Positions 1 through 9,812 of a stretch of DNA of 64,000 bases are shown here, in pieces (position 1 is the stretch's first letter; every line of letters begins with the position of its first letter). The notes below the pieces were generated by a model. That model did no database searches. It was not told where the DNA came from and saw nothing but the letters and a program-made list of their open reading frames with translations. Location: NCBI RefSeq assembly GCF_000717645.1, contig NZ_JNZZ01000025.1, positions 1-64,000 on the forward strand. Direction: 5' to 3'. The position numbers were made by a program, and so were the translations under genes. The stretch is from Streptomyces californicus (GTDB taxonomy: Bacteria; Actinomycetota; Actinomycetes; Streptomycetales; Streptomycetaceae).

Positions 1-3000
1 GGGCAGGGGGGCCGGGACGGGGGCGGGGACGCGGGTGCGGTAGTGCGGCACCAGCAGCCGGACGCTCCCCGGCACGGTGCGCGCGGCGGCGGCCCGGAGC
101 TGCATCTCCAGGTCGTCCCCGTCCTCCGGCTCCGCCTCGGGCCGTACCGGGTTCCCCTCGGCGTCCGTCTCGGCGAACCGGACGAGCGGGTCCTCGGCGG
201 TGCCCTCGTACAGGTCGAGGCCGAGCCGGGCGGGCACGTCGAAGAGTTCGCTGCCGTTGCGGGTGGTCATCGTGAACTGGTCGTAGCCGACCTGGCCGGC
301 GCTGGAGGAGGCGTCGGTGAGCTGCCGGGTGCCGAGGTAGTCCGGGGCCGTGTTGAGGCCCCAGGAGCCGCGCGCGATGGGGGCGTTGACGCCACCGCCG
401 CCGCCGAGCGCGCCGCTCAGCGCGGTGCCGCGCTGGCGGCCGCCGCCGGACTCGTACGAGCTGGAGCCGACGTGCAGCACGTCGGGCAGCCGGCGGCTGT
501 GGACGGCGGGCCGGGCGGTGTCCCGGGCGGCGGTGAAGACCAGGTGTACGCGGCGGGTGCCCGAGACCGCGTTCGGCCGCTCGAACCAGACGGACTCCCC
601 GCCGTCCACGGCGTCCGGCGCCGACGAGGCGAGGCCGTAGGTCGAGCGCATCTGCCGCAGCCGCCGCAGGTTCTCCAACTGGGCCACCACGAGCGGCTCG
701 TCCAGCCGGAAGGCCGCGCGCCGGTTACGGGCCCGGGCGGGCGGCAGGAATCCTTCCTTGCGCAGCCACGCCTCGGCGGCGGTGAACAGCGGGTCGGCCC
801 CGTCCACCTTCAGCGGCGTCTCGGTGTACCCGATGCTCTCCAGGTTCTCCAGGTGCTCGGGGAGTTCGCGCCGTTCCGCCGGGGTCGGGCGGTGGCCGGC
901 CGTCGTGGTGCGCTGGGCGATCCGCAGCCGCAGGCCGTCCGCCCACGGCCCGAAGGTGGAGCTGACCCGGCCGCCGCCGGCCCGGTGGAGGGTCGCGGTG
1001 TAGGTGACCCGGCCGCTGGTCAGCAGGTGGCTGCTCTTGCTGCGGAGCCCGTGCATGAGGGTGGCGCTGCTGACGTTGCTGAGCTGGTCGGTCAGCTGCC
1101 AGTTGACGGCGGCCTTGCCCATGAGGTTGCCGCCGAAGGACGAGCCGGCGGCCGGGTGGCCGGGGGTGTGGTCGGTGGTGAACGCCGGTCCGCCCGACCC
1201 CTCGACGCCGATGCCGCTGGTCAGCTTCGCCGACTTGTCCACGCTGGACGCGTGCGAGAACCAGGTCTCCAGGGTGGACTTGCCGTCGGCGCTCTTGCGC
1301 ATCGGCGGGCCCGGTTCGATGACGGCGGTCAGTTCCAGGACGCCGACCGCGTTGCCGTCGTCGTCCAGGAGGGTCGGCGAGAACACCCCGCCGTCCCGCT
1401 GGAGGTGCGGGGTGCCCTGGAGCATCCGCTGCGAGAGGAAGTTCTCCAGCGCCCGTTCCGAGTCCTCGTCGAGGTCCCGCAGCGCCGCGAAGGTGTCGTC
1501 CTGGAGCAGTTCGGTCAGCAGGCGGCGCGGTTCGGCGACGCTGTCGCCGCCCCACAGCGGCAGGTCGTCGATGTCGCCGGGCTCCGGCAGCGCGGCGGTG
1601 TCGTCGCCGTCGAAGGCCAGGTGCTCGTGGAACCAGATCGTGAGGGCGCCGTGCGACTGCTCGGCCTGCCAGTTGTCGGTGTCTCCCTCGCGGGGGGTGT
1701 CGACCTGGATCTGCCACCGCCCGTCCACGTCCATCGGGTGCGCGGGCTCCTCGGCCTGCTGCTTGCTCGTGACCAGGAAGGTCTCGCCGACGGTGACGGA
1801 CTGGGTGAGCTGGTTGTGCGTCGCGGAGACGTTGACGGTGCTGTCCCACCAGCGCAGCGCCCCGGCGCTGTCGTCCGGGAAGATCCCGCTCCACGGCACC
1901 GAGCCGGTGCGGATGTTGCCCGAGCCCTCGACGTGCGAGGTGGACTGCCCGCCGCCGGCCCTGGCCTCGACCCCCATGTCCGGCAGGGTCGGCGGGCGCT
2001 GGTCGGTGGAGCCGCCGTACTTCGTGGACCGTACGGGGTCGGCGTAGGAGAGGCGTACGTCGACCGTCCGGACGCGGCGGCCGTGCCGGAGCGTGATCCG
2101 GTGTCCCTGGCGGCTGCGCAGGTACGGACGGTTCAGCTCGATCTCCTCGGCGCTCAGCACGTCCTGGAGCTGGGTCAGCAGCCGCTGCCCCTCGGCGGTC
2201 TCCGGGTCGGCGCCGAGGGCCTCGACGATGCTCCGGTGCAGTCCGTCCAGGACGGTCTCGGGGGTCGGCTCGTGGAGGACGAGGCCGACGTGCCCGTCGT
2301 GGCGGCGGCCGTGGTCGCGGATGTACTGCGAGAGCGGGGCGGGCGCGACGGCGGTGGAGGCGGCCGCCACCGCCGTGGACGGCTCGGCGCCGGGGGCCCG
2401 TCCGGTGAAGGTGTGGAGGGGCCCCTGCCGGCCGGAGACGCCGGGCAGGGCGGCGGGCCGCCGGGTCTGCCAGTGGTCGGGCCGCGTGTCCGTCCCCTGC
2501 GTCAGGACGATCGCGTTCCGGCCGGTGACCGGATGCGGGACGGGGGTGCTGGGCAGTTCGGACAGCAGGGTCGTGCGGGCGGTCCCGGCACGGCCGGCGA
2601 GGTGCTGGGCGAGGCCGCCGGGGTCGGTGTGGGAGCCGATCACCAGGAGCGGGGCGCGCAGGGCGATCTGCTGGTGGACCCGGTCGTGGCGGAGCAGGGC
2701 GGCGATCTCGCTGCCCGGCACCCAGCGGCTGGAGCCGTCGGTCCAGGGCATGGAGACGTGGCCGTTCGTGCTGTCGGCGTTGAGGACGTACGCCGGGGCG
2801 GCCGGTCCCCGGGGGGCGTCGGGCCACGGCGCCGGGTGCGGGGTGGCACCGTCCAGGCCGCCGTCGGGCGAGACGAGGTACCCCTCGGTCGTGATGTCCC
2901 CGGCGACCGGCCTGCGGGTCCAGTTGCGGCCGGTCGGCACGCCGCCGGCCATGAGCCGGTTGCCGTCGTCGAGGGCGCCGTGCCGTACGAGGTCCCAGGC

Positions 3001-6000
3001 GGCGAGCTCCGTCGGGTCGGCGGGGTCGAATCCGGTGACCGCGGCGCCGGCCATCAGCCACAGCAGCCGGTCGCCCGCCTCGTCCGGCGTCGGGGCGGCG
3101 GAGGCGGGCAGGTGGAGGGCCTTCTTCGCCAGGGCGACGGGGTCGGTGACCGATCGCAGGGCCTCGGCGCCCTTGACCGCGCCCCATACCAGCCGGCTCA
3201 CGTCCGCGCGGGAGACCGCCGACGCGTCCGGCAGCCGCAGCACGTCGGCGGCGAGCGCGGCCAGGTCCTGCCCGGCCAGGCGCCTGAGCGCCCAGTCCAG
3301 GGACGGCATGGGCGTGTACTGGTGCAGCGTCAGCCGCCCGGCGGCGGCCTCGTCCTTCCTCCCGGCGGCGTCGAGCAGGACCCGCCGGACGTCGTCGCGG
3401 GACGGCGGGTCGTTGCTGGTGCGCTGGTGGCGGGCGTGCGTGACCAGGTGCAGGTGGTGGAGGGTGAACGGGCCGAGGACGCGCAGGTGCGGATCGGCGC
3501 GGCGCATGTTCTCCAGCGCCCCGATGCCCTGGAGCAGCGCCTCGAACCGCGCGTCGGAGGCCACGTCGGCGCCGAACGACCGCCGCAGCGCCTTGACGAG
3601 GCGCAGGGTGGTGGCGAGGACGTCGGCGGGGACCGGCCCGTCCTCGGTGTGCAGTCCCGCCGTACGCGCGAGGGCGGCCAGTTCGGCCGGCTCGGGTTCG
3701 GGGAGCAGCAGGCCGCGCTCGCCCTGCGATCCCGAGGGGCTCGCCAGCGCGCCCGCCTTCGGGGTCGCGCCGCGCATCAGCACGTGGACGCGGTCCACCG
3801 CCATGACGCCGGCGCGGCTGCCGTTGGCCACGCCCTGCGCGTACGAGGTGGCGCCGAGGACGTCGAACACGTACGGGGGCTCCCCCGCGTCCGACAGATA
3901 GGGCAGGTCCTCCGCCATCGCGTCGGCCCAGCAGGAGCCGAGGTCGATGACGGCGTTCGGGCCGAGCTTGCGCATGCTCGGGCGGCGGCGGATGTACCGG
4001 CCGGTCTCCTCCCCGCCCACCTGGACGGGCGGACTGCCGTCGGCCACCTCCATCACGCCGCGCAGCGGCTGGCCGTGCTGCGCGAAGTGGTAGACCGGCC
4101 GCCCGTTCTCCAGCAGCGCGGCCGGTTCGCCGATCGCCCCCTCCGACACCGGGTCGAACTGGACGAACTCGGTGATCTCCGCCATCGATTCGAGCATCGG
4201 CTCGTTCGTGACGAGGTCCGGGTCGGACATGGTGACCCGGCCGATGGAGCGGCCGTCGTCGCCGATGGTCCGCGTCTTCAGGGCGGGGTCGGGGAGGATC
4301 GTGCCGTCCAGCGCGGTCACGAAGCCTTCCTCGGCCGTCCCGTCGGGGCCCAGGTCGTCGGCGTCGCTGCCGAACCATCCGCCGAGCGGACGGCCTTCGG
4401 ACCGCCGGTTCTCCACGACGATCCGCTCGACGCCGGTCGCGGGGTCGCTGACCAGGCCGACCTGGCCGCTGTGCGCCCAGACGCCGTCGCGGCCCGTCCG
4501 GAACGCCAGGGTGCGGGGCAGGGCGAGGCCCTGGTCGCCGCCGTGGGCGAGCACGAGGACGACGGGCGTGCCCGCCGGGAGCCCGGCGATGCCCGGGTCG
4601 TGGGCCACCAGCTCCACGAACTCCCGCCAGGGCACCTGGAGTTGCCCCCCGCCCCAGGGCAGCGTGACGTGATCGTGTCCGCCGTCGGCCACCACCACGT
4701 ACGCACCGGCGCCGGCGTCCCACAGCGGGTCCAGCGGCCCCTGGAACTGGCCGTTGCGGCGCTGCCACACCTGGGTGGTGTCCACCGGCCCGACGGGCCG
4801 CGCGGTGAGATTCAGCCCCTGGTAGGCGCCGTTCGCCGCCATGATGTGGCGTCCGTGGTCCAGCGCGCCGCCGCTCGCCAGGTGGTAGGCGCCGAGCGCG
4901 TCGACGCTCGACGACCACCCGGCGGCCATCGCGTTCTCCATCGTGGCGAGGAGCTGGGCCCGCTGCTCGGCCGTGACCTCGGAGCCCGCGGGCAGATGCA
5001 GCACGCGCCGGGTCAGGCCGTCGATGTCCGGTGTGGTGCCGGGATCCTCCCGCCGTGCCAGCCGCTCCAGTTCGGCGGCGGCGTACGACGGCGAAGGCCC
5101 GGGGGCACCGCCCGGCAGCCGTGGGGGCAGGCCGAGTTCACGCCGTACGAGGGCGGCCAGTTCCGTACCCGACACCGCTTCCGTGCCGTGCACGGCCAGG
5201 TGCTCGGCCACCTGTCGTACGGCGTCGAGGTGGTCGGCGCGCGCGTGGCGGGAGTCGGCGAGCACGGGGTGCAGTTCCAGGGGCAGCACCAGCGACGTCG
5301 CCCGCCGCCACGCCTCGGCCGGGTCGGTGGAGACCGGCACGCCGGCGGCCCGGAAGGTGTCGAGCGCGAAGCTCTCGTAGGCGGCGTTCCAGGTGCGGCG
5401 GGAGGCGCGGGCGGCGATGCCGTCGAGCGCCTCGGACCAGGGGCCGGGGCGGTTCATCAGCAGGCGCACCCGCTGGACCGGGTCGGTGATCCCGCTGTCC
5501 TCGAAGCGCACGGAGCCGTTGAGGGCGGCTTCCAGCGCGGGCGCCTGGTCCGGCGTGACCCCGGCGGCGGCCAGCTCCTCTGCGGTGATGAGGTCGCCGG
5601 GCGCCGGGCGCGGCGGGTCGGCGGGCAGGTCGTCGGCGGTGACCAGGGCGGACGTGAGCCGCCGTTCGGCGTCCGTGCGGGACACGCGCGGCACGATCGA
5701 CGCCACGGCGGCGTCGTGGGCGGCGTCCGCTCCGAGGTCGCGCAGCCGGTCCAGAGCCGCGTCGAGCCGCCGCTGCGCCCGGCCCAGCTCCTGCCAGGCG
5801 TCGTACAGCCGCGCGGTGTCGTCCGCACCGCCCCGGCCGTCGCTCACGCGCGCGTCGAGCGCCCGGACGGCGCGGGCGGCCCGGTCGAAGGCGGCTGCGG
5901 CGTCCTCGTACGCCCGGCGGGCCGCGTCCACGGCGTCGTCGACCGCCGCCGTGCCGGGGAAGTCCAGCAGGACCGGCTCGTCGGCCGGCGTCGTCTCCCG

Positions 6001-9000
6001 GTCGGTGCTCCGGCCCTTGCCCTTGCCGCCCGCTCCCGGGGTGGGACCCGGGCCGTCGCTCCGGCCCTCGGTGGCGAGGGGGACGGCGGCGGGCGGGGGC
6101 TGCTCGGCGTTCCGCGCGACGGACTCCTGCCCGGTGACCGGCTGAACCTCCGTGTCCGCGTCGGCGTCCGTGGCGGCCCCGGGGGCCCGGGTCGCCGCTC
6201 CGGTCTCCGTGGGCGCGGAGGACGTGGTGCGGAAGGGGACGGCCGCCGGGACCGGAGTCCCGGGGTCCGCGCTGCGGGGGGCCGGCGTCCGCAGGGCCTG
6301 CGACGGGTCGTCGATGCCGCTCGGGGGCCGGGTGCCCCGGGCGGTGAGCGGGTGGTCGACCACGGCGGCGCTGGTGACGACGGACTCGACCGCCCGGAGG
6401 AAGTGCTGCGGGACGGCGGGGCCGGGGGTTCCCGTGGCGCTCTGCCGCACCAGTTCGCGCAGCAGCGCCTCGGCCGCCGGCCCCCGGCCCGGTACGCCCG
6501 CGTAGCCCAGCAGGTGCTGGAGCACCGCGGCGTCGTCGCGGATCCGCCGCTCCGCCGCTTCCTCCGGGGTGGCGGCCGGATCGGTGCTGTGGAGACGCCA
6601 GTTGAGGTGGTCGGAGCCCTCCGGCCGCGCGGTCCGGCTCAGCTCGACGGCCTCGGCGTGGTCGGGCGCGGCCGTGAGGGTGACGTCGATGTGGAGCTGG
6701 TCGCCCGAGCCCGGGAGCTGGAGGCCGTGGTTCAGGTGGGTGTCGAGGAGGGTGCGCATCCGCTCCTGGAGGGCGTCCAGTTCGGCCGGGGAGAACCCTT
6801 CCCCGGTGCGGACCGGCAGGTGGAGCGAGACGTTGCTCAGCCAGCGGCCGTCGTCGGCCTGGACGCGCTGGACCCAGGCCCGTACGGGGGTCTCCGGGCC
6901 GTCGAGCGGCGCCGGGTCGGCCGGGGCGCGGCCGGGGTCGGACGACGGGTCGATCCGTACGGCGGTGGCGGGCGCGTCGGCCCGCCCCGGCCGCCACTGC
7001 TCGGGCCGTACGGGATCGGCCACCGGCACGGCGGGCTCGGGCGCCGGGCCGGCGGCGAGGTCCGTCCCGGCCCCGAGGTCGCCGGTGGTGTCGCCGGTGA
7101 CGCCGTCGGCCGGGAGGTCCGACGCGGTGCGTACGGCCTCCGGCGCGGCCGGGGCGTCCTCGGGCCCGGTCGTGCGCCCGGCGCCGGGCGCGCGAGCGGT
7201 GTCGTCGGCGCCGGTGCCCCGGGGCTGGGGGGCCGGGCTCTCCGCGCCGTCGGCCGTGTCCTGCCGGCCGTCCGCGTCCTGGTCCGTCTCCTGCTCACCC
7301 GGCAGGTGGTCGGCGTCGCCGGGCTCGGCCGGGCCGTTCTGCGAAGGCTGCTGGGAGGGCTGCTGCGCGGGGTTCCCCGTACCGGAGTTGCCCTGCTGCG
7401 AGCCCTGCGGTGTGCCCTGGTTCCCGGCTGCGGGCGCCGGGGCGTTCGGCCCCGTCGAGGTGGCGACGGGGGCGGGGGGTGCCACGGCGTCGGCGTCCGC
7501 GTCCGTACCCGTTCCCTCCCGGGCCTCGTCCGGAAGGCCGGCCCGGTCAGTGCCGTCGGAGCCGCCGATGGCGCTCGGGTCCGGTGCGGAGGACGAGCCC
7601 TTGGGCCCGCCCAGGTTGCCGGGCAGGTCGTCCGTCGCGCCCGAGGTGTCCGGAGACGTGCCCGGCAGGAGGTCGGGCGCCAGGTCCGGCGTCAGGTCGG
7701 GAGTGAGCTCGGGCGTCAGATCGGGAGTGAGCTCGGGCGTCAGGTCCGGTGTGGTCTCCGGAGTCAGATCGTACGAGGTGAGGTCGGTGTTCGTCCCCGG
7801 CCCGGACGTGCGTCCCGACGTCGGCGGGGGCGTCATCGGCGTGCTGTCGGGCAGGGACGAGGACGGCAGCGTGGAGGGCGTGGACGAGGGCAACGATGAG
7901 GTGGGCGGCGGCAGTTGGGGCAGAGGCGACCCGCTCGTACCGGGGACGCCGTTCGTACCGGGGATGCCGTTCGATCCGGTGACGCCGTCGGACCCGATGA
8001 CACCGTTCGATCCGACCACACCGTTGGGCCCGACGACGTTGCCGGGGTTGAGGAGGCTGTTCGGGCCGGTGCCGGGGCCGCTGACGTCGCGGGGCGTGAA
8101 GTCGGTGGGGCGGGTCAGCGCGTCGGACCCCGACTTCGGCAGGGTGTTCACGCCGGCCGGCGGCGACACGGCCGGCGGGGGCGTGAACGTGGGCGGCGGC
8201 AGGGTGCCGATCCCGCTGCCCGGTCCGTTCGGCAGGTCGGCCGAGACCGTGTTGGGGTAGGGGGTCGCGGGGCCGGGGGTGAACGGATTGGCCTTCACCG
8301 GCGGGGGGCCCTTGACGTCCGTGCCGCTCGCCGGGCCGCCGGGCTTCTCCGACCCGGACGGTCCGCCGTCACCGCCGCCCAGGATGCTGTTCGGGCCCGG
8401 CATGTCGTTGATCTCGGTGAACCGGTTGTTGTTGAAGTAGTTGTTGTAGATCGAGAAGGCGCCCGCGCCGACGGCCAGCCCAGCGCCCAGGTCGAACACG
8501 GTGCTGGTGCCGGAGCCGACGAACGTCTCCCACTTGAACTCCCACTTGTCGTAGAAGGCCCCGTTGATGATGACTTCGGCGGTGCTCTCGGCGGCGCCCC
8601 CGACGACGAAGACGGTGACGACGGTGGGAGGGCCGTTCACCAGCCCCTTGAACAGGTTGCTGTTCGGGTCGATCTTGAACTTGCTGAAGATGTCCCCGAG
8701 GAGGTCCTTGAAGTAGTTCTTGATGGGCTTGAGGAACTTCTCGAAGATCTCCATGAAGCCGGCGGTGAGCGCGCCGAAGGCGGCAGCGACGCCGACGTCC
8801 TTCCAGTCCACTCCCCCGGGCTTGCGGCCCCCCGGGTTCAGCGCGATCTGCGCCAGCCGAACCGCCAGCGTCTGGATGGCCTCCTGGATGGCTTCGCCCA
8901 GGGTCGGCGCGATGTGGGTCATCCGCAGCAGGCGGTCGACGATCATGAGGATCGCGAGTTTCTTGCGGGCCCGCGCGATGAACATCTGCGTGACCGAGGC

Positions 9001-9414
9001 GCCGCCGGTGAACGCGATCAGCGCCGCCAGGATCGCCAGTTCGGCGATCAGCATGATGATCTCGGCGATGATCTCCCACTTGGACGCCTGGATCTTCTGG
9101 GAGTAGTCCACCTGGCCGTTGGCCATCTCGTCGAGCTGGTTCAGCAACGCCTGGACGGGGTCCGTGCCGTTGGGCTCGTCGGTGAGCATCCGTACGCTCT
9201 CGATGTACGGACGCGCCACCTCCGGCGGCATCGCCTGCTCCACGATCTGGATCGTCTCGCGCGCGGCCGCGCGCAGGTCGATCAGCCCCCTCTGCAGGGC
9301 CAGGTAGAGGTTGCGACTTTCCCACGCCAGATTCTCCCTGGCCTGCAGGGGCATTTCGCCCAGCAGGATCCAGAGCATCGTCCGGACGTCCGGCGGAAAG
9401 TCGATCTCCTCCAC
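1..9414 (-). CDS. Giant CpnT-like T7SS-associated protein, 3' end outside the window
   Basis: The frame is open from a GTG at 9414 to the left edge, at least 3138 codons, and the C-terminus is missing. Residues 1 to about 345 are helical and resemble the WXG100-like N-terminal domain of CpnT-type proteins, with a hydrophobic helix near 113-133. Residues 345-830 are a low-complexity linker with a collagen-like Gly-rich stretch (about 456-494), a run of LTPD/LTPE units (about 550-578) and acidic/Pro-rich sequence. The rest is globular. Two stretches, about 1515-1655 and 2142-2290, look like copies of one module. I noticed only one cysteine (C1828, in DLGSCWAD), which fits the Streptomyces 'lonely Cys' giant proteins. 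The start lies 2 nt after the preceding stop, so translation is probably coupled. It is the last visible gene of the esx operon and a likely secreted effector. The mature activity cannot be read without the C-terminus. Confidence 0.85.
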   Translation of the reverse strand, partial: MEEIDFPPDVRTMLWILLGEMPLQARENLAWESRNLYLALQRGLIDLRAAARETIQIVEQAMPPEVARPYIESVRMLTDEPNGTDPVQALLNQLDEMANGQVDYSQKIQASKWEIIAEIIMLIAELAILAALIAFTGGASVTQMFIARARKKLAILMIVDRLLRMTHIAPTLGEAIQEAIQTLAVRLAQIALNPGGRKPGGVDWKDVGVAAAFGALTAGFMEIFEKFLKPIKNYFKDLLGDIFSKFKIDPNSNLFKGLVNGPPTVVTVFVVGGAAESTAEVIINGAFYDKWEFKWETFVGSGTSTVFDLGAGLAVGAGAFSIYNNYFNNNRFTEINDMPGPNSILGGGDGGPSGSEKPGGPASGTDVKGPPPVKANPFTPGPATPYPNTVSADLPNGPGSGIGTLPPPTFTPPPAVSPPAGVNTLPKSGSDALTRPTDFTPRDVSGPGTGPNSLLNPGNVVGPNGVVGSNGVIGSDGVTGSNGIPGTNGVPGTSGSPLPQLPPPTSSLPSSTPSTLPSSSLPDSTPMTPPPTSGRTSGPGTNTDLTSYDLTPETTPDLTPELTPDLTPELTPDLTPDLAPDLLPGTSPDTSGATDDLPGNLGGPKGSSSAPDPSAIGGSDGTDRAGLPDEAREGTGTDADADAVAPPAPVATSTGPNAPAPAAGNQGTPQGSQQGNSGTGNPAQQPSQQPSQNGPAEPGDADHLPGEQETDQDADGRQDTADGAESPAPQPRGTGADDTARAPGAGRTTGPEDAPAAPEAVRTASDLPADGVTGDTTGDLGAGTDLAAGPAPEPAVPVADPVRPEQWRPGRADAPATAVRIDPSSDPGRAPADPAPLDGPETPVRAWVQRVQADDGRWLSNVSLHLPVRTGEGFSPAELDALQERMRTLLDTHLNHGLQLPGSGDQLHIDVTLTAAPDHAEAVELSRTARPEGSDHLNWRLHSTDPAATPEEAAERRIRDDAAVLQHLLGYAGVPGRGPAAEALLRELVRQSATGTPGPAVPQHFLRAVESVVTSAAVVDHPLTARGTRPPSGIDDPSQALRTPAPRSADPGTPVPAAVPFRTTSSAPTETGAATRAPGAATDADADTEVQPVTGQESVARNAEQPPPAAVPLATEGRSDGPGPTPGAGGKGKGRSTDRETTPADEPVLLDFPGTAAVDDAVDAARRAYEDAAAAFDRAARAVRALDARVSDGRGGADDTARLYDAWQELGRAQRRLDAALDRLRDLGADAAHDAAVASIVPRVSRTDAERRLTSALVTADDLPADPPRPAPGDLITAEELAAAGVTPDQAPALEAALNGSVRFEDSGITDPVQRVRLLMNRPGPWSEALDGIAARASRRTWNAAYESFALDTFRAAGVPVSTDPAEAWRRATSLVLPLELHPVLADSRHARADHLDAVRQVAEHLAVHGTEAVSGTELAALVRRELGLPPRLPGGAPGPSPSYAAAELERLARREDPGTTPDIDGLTRRVLHLPAGSEVTAEQRAQLLATMENAMAAGWSSSVDALGAYHLASGGALDHGRHIMAANGAYQGLNLTARPVGPVDTTQVWQRRNGQFQGPLDPLWDAGAGAYVVVADGGHDHVTLPWGGGQLQVPWREFVELVAHDPGIAGLPAGTPVVLVLAHGGDQGLALPRTLAFRTGRDGVWAHSGQVGLVSDPATGVERIVVENRRSEGRPLGGWFGSDADDLGPDGTAEEGFVTALDGTILPDPALKTRTIGDDGRSIGRVTMSDPDLVTNEPMLESMAEITEFVQFDPVSEGAIGEPAALLENGRPVYHFAQHGQPLRGVMEVADGSPPVQVGGEETGRYIRRRPSMRKLGPNAVIDLGSCWADAMAEDLPYLSDAGEPPYVFDVLGATSYAQGVANGSRAGVMAVDRVHVLMRGATPKAGALASPSGSQGERGLLLPEPEPAELAALARTAGLHTEDGPVPADVLATTLRLVKALRRSFGADVASDARFEALLQGIGALENMRRADPHLRVLGPFTLHHLHLVTHARHQRTSNDPPSRDDVRRVLLDAAGRKDEAAAGRLTLHQYTPMPSLDWALRRLAGQDLAALAADVLRLPDASAVSRADVSRLVWGAVKGAEALRSVTDPVALAKKALHLPASAAPTPDEAGDRLLWLMAGAAVTGFDPADPTELAAWDLVRHGALDDGNRLMAGGVPTGRNWTRRPVAGDITTEGYLVSPDGGLDGATPHPAPWPDAPRGPAAPAYVLNADSTNGHVSMPWTDGSSRWVPGSEIAALLRHDRVHQQIALRAPLLVIGSHTDPGGLAQHLAGRAGTARTTLLSELPSTPVPHPVTGRNAIVLTQGTDTRPDHWQTRRPAALPGVSGRQGPLHTFTGRAPGAEPSTAVAAASTAVAPAPLSQYIRDHGRRHDGHVGLVLHEPTPETVLDGLHRSIVEALGADPETAEGQRLLTQLQDVLSAEEIELNRPYLRSRQGHRITLRHGRRVRTVDVRLSYADPVRSTKYGGSTDQRPPTLPDMGVEARAGGGQSTSHVEGSGNIRTGSVPWSGIFPDDSAGALRWWDSTVNVSATHNQLTQSVTVGETFLVTSKQQAEEPAHPMDVDGRWQIQVDTPREGDTDNWQAEQSHGALTIWFHEHLAFDGDDTAALPEPGDIDDLPLWGGDSVAEPRRLLTELLQDDTFAALRDLDEDSERALENFLSQRMLQGTPHLQRDGGVFSPTLLDDDGNAVGVLELTAVIEPGPPMRKSADGKSTLETWFSHASSVDKSAKLTSGIGVEGSGGPAFTTDHTPGHPAAGSSFGGNLMGKAAVNWQLTDQLSNVSSATLMHGLRSKSSHLLTSGRVTYTATLHRAGGGRVSSTFGPWADGLRLRIAQRTTTAGHRPTPAERRELPEHLENLESIGYTETPLKVDGADPLFTAAEAWLRKEGFLPPARARNRRAAFRLDEPLVVAQLENLRRLRQMRSTYGLASSAPDAVDGGESVWFERPNAVSGTRRVHLVFTAARDTARPAVHSRRLPDVLHVGSSSYESGGGRQRGTALSGALGGGGGVNAPIARGSWGLNTAPDYLGTRQLTDASSSAGQVGYDQFTMTTRNGSELFDVPARLGLDLYEGTAEDPLVRFAETDAEGNPVRPEAEPEDGDDLEMQLRAAAARTVPGSVRLLVPHYRTRVPAPVPAPLP

Positions 9415-9416
9415 GG

Positions 9417-9782
9417 TTAGTGCCGACCGCCCTGGGAGGAGTCGTCCGGCGTGTCGAGGCTCGACATCTGGCGGTCGATCTCGTCGCGCGCGTCGGACGA
9501 GACGCCCTCGATGTGACGGCTGTTGGACAGCACGGCATGCCGCAGCCCGGTGAACGCGCCGCCGATCGCCGTGAGCAGGTCCAGGCACGCCTGGTTGTTC
9601 GCGTCGTACTTGGGCCGCGTCTCCAGGGCGAAGTCGTCGTCGATGCCCGGCCACGGGTAGTAACTCTGCATGTCGGAGATGAAGTTCTCGGAGATCCTCT
9701 TCACCCGGGCGGGCAGCTCCTCCATCATCTCCCCGCCCTGGCGCATACGGCCGGGGTTGGCGATGAACTTTCCTGGTGCCAC
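9417..9782 (-). CDS. Small helical ESX-associated protein (EspC/WXG100-like)
   Basis: This 121 aa protein is predicted to be mostly helical and contains no clear WXG motif. It begins MAPGKFIANPGRMRQGGEMM and has a central YYPWPGIDDDFALE segment, then a helix (QACLDLLTAIGGAF) and an acidic, Ser-rich end. Small proteins of this kind usually sit just before CpnT-like genes in actinobacterial ESX loci and resemble the EspC/DUF2580 or WXG100 superfamily; they are thought to be co-secreted partners or chaperones. Here it ends 2 nt before the giant gene and follows the YbaB-like gene by about 30 nt, which implies one operon. The family assignment rests on size, helicity and context rather than a diagnostic motif. 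Confidence 0.75.
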   Translation of the reverse strand: MAPGKFIANPGRMRQGGEMMEELPARVKRISENFISDMQSYYPWPGIDDDFALETRPKYDANNQACLDLLTAIGGAFTGLRHAVLSNSRHIEGVSSDARDEIDRQMSSLDTPDDSSQGGRH

Positions 9783-9812
9783 GGTTACCTCCCTCTCGTC
9801 CTGCGGATCACG

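Noticed and set aside
725..6997. Minus-strand open frames of 1397 and 619 codons
   Set aside because: They are in a different frame from the giant protein and consist of Arg/Pro/Gly-rich low-complexity sequence.
43..7899. Plus-strand open frame of 2618 codons
   Set aside because: It is Arg/Gly/Val-rich without domains and lies antisense to the giant ESX protein, whose frame has clear domain sequence. It is an effect of GC-rich third positions.
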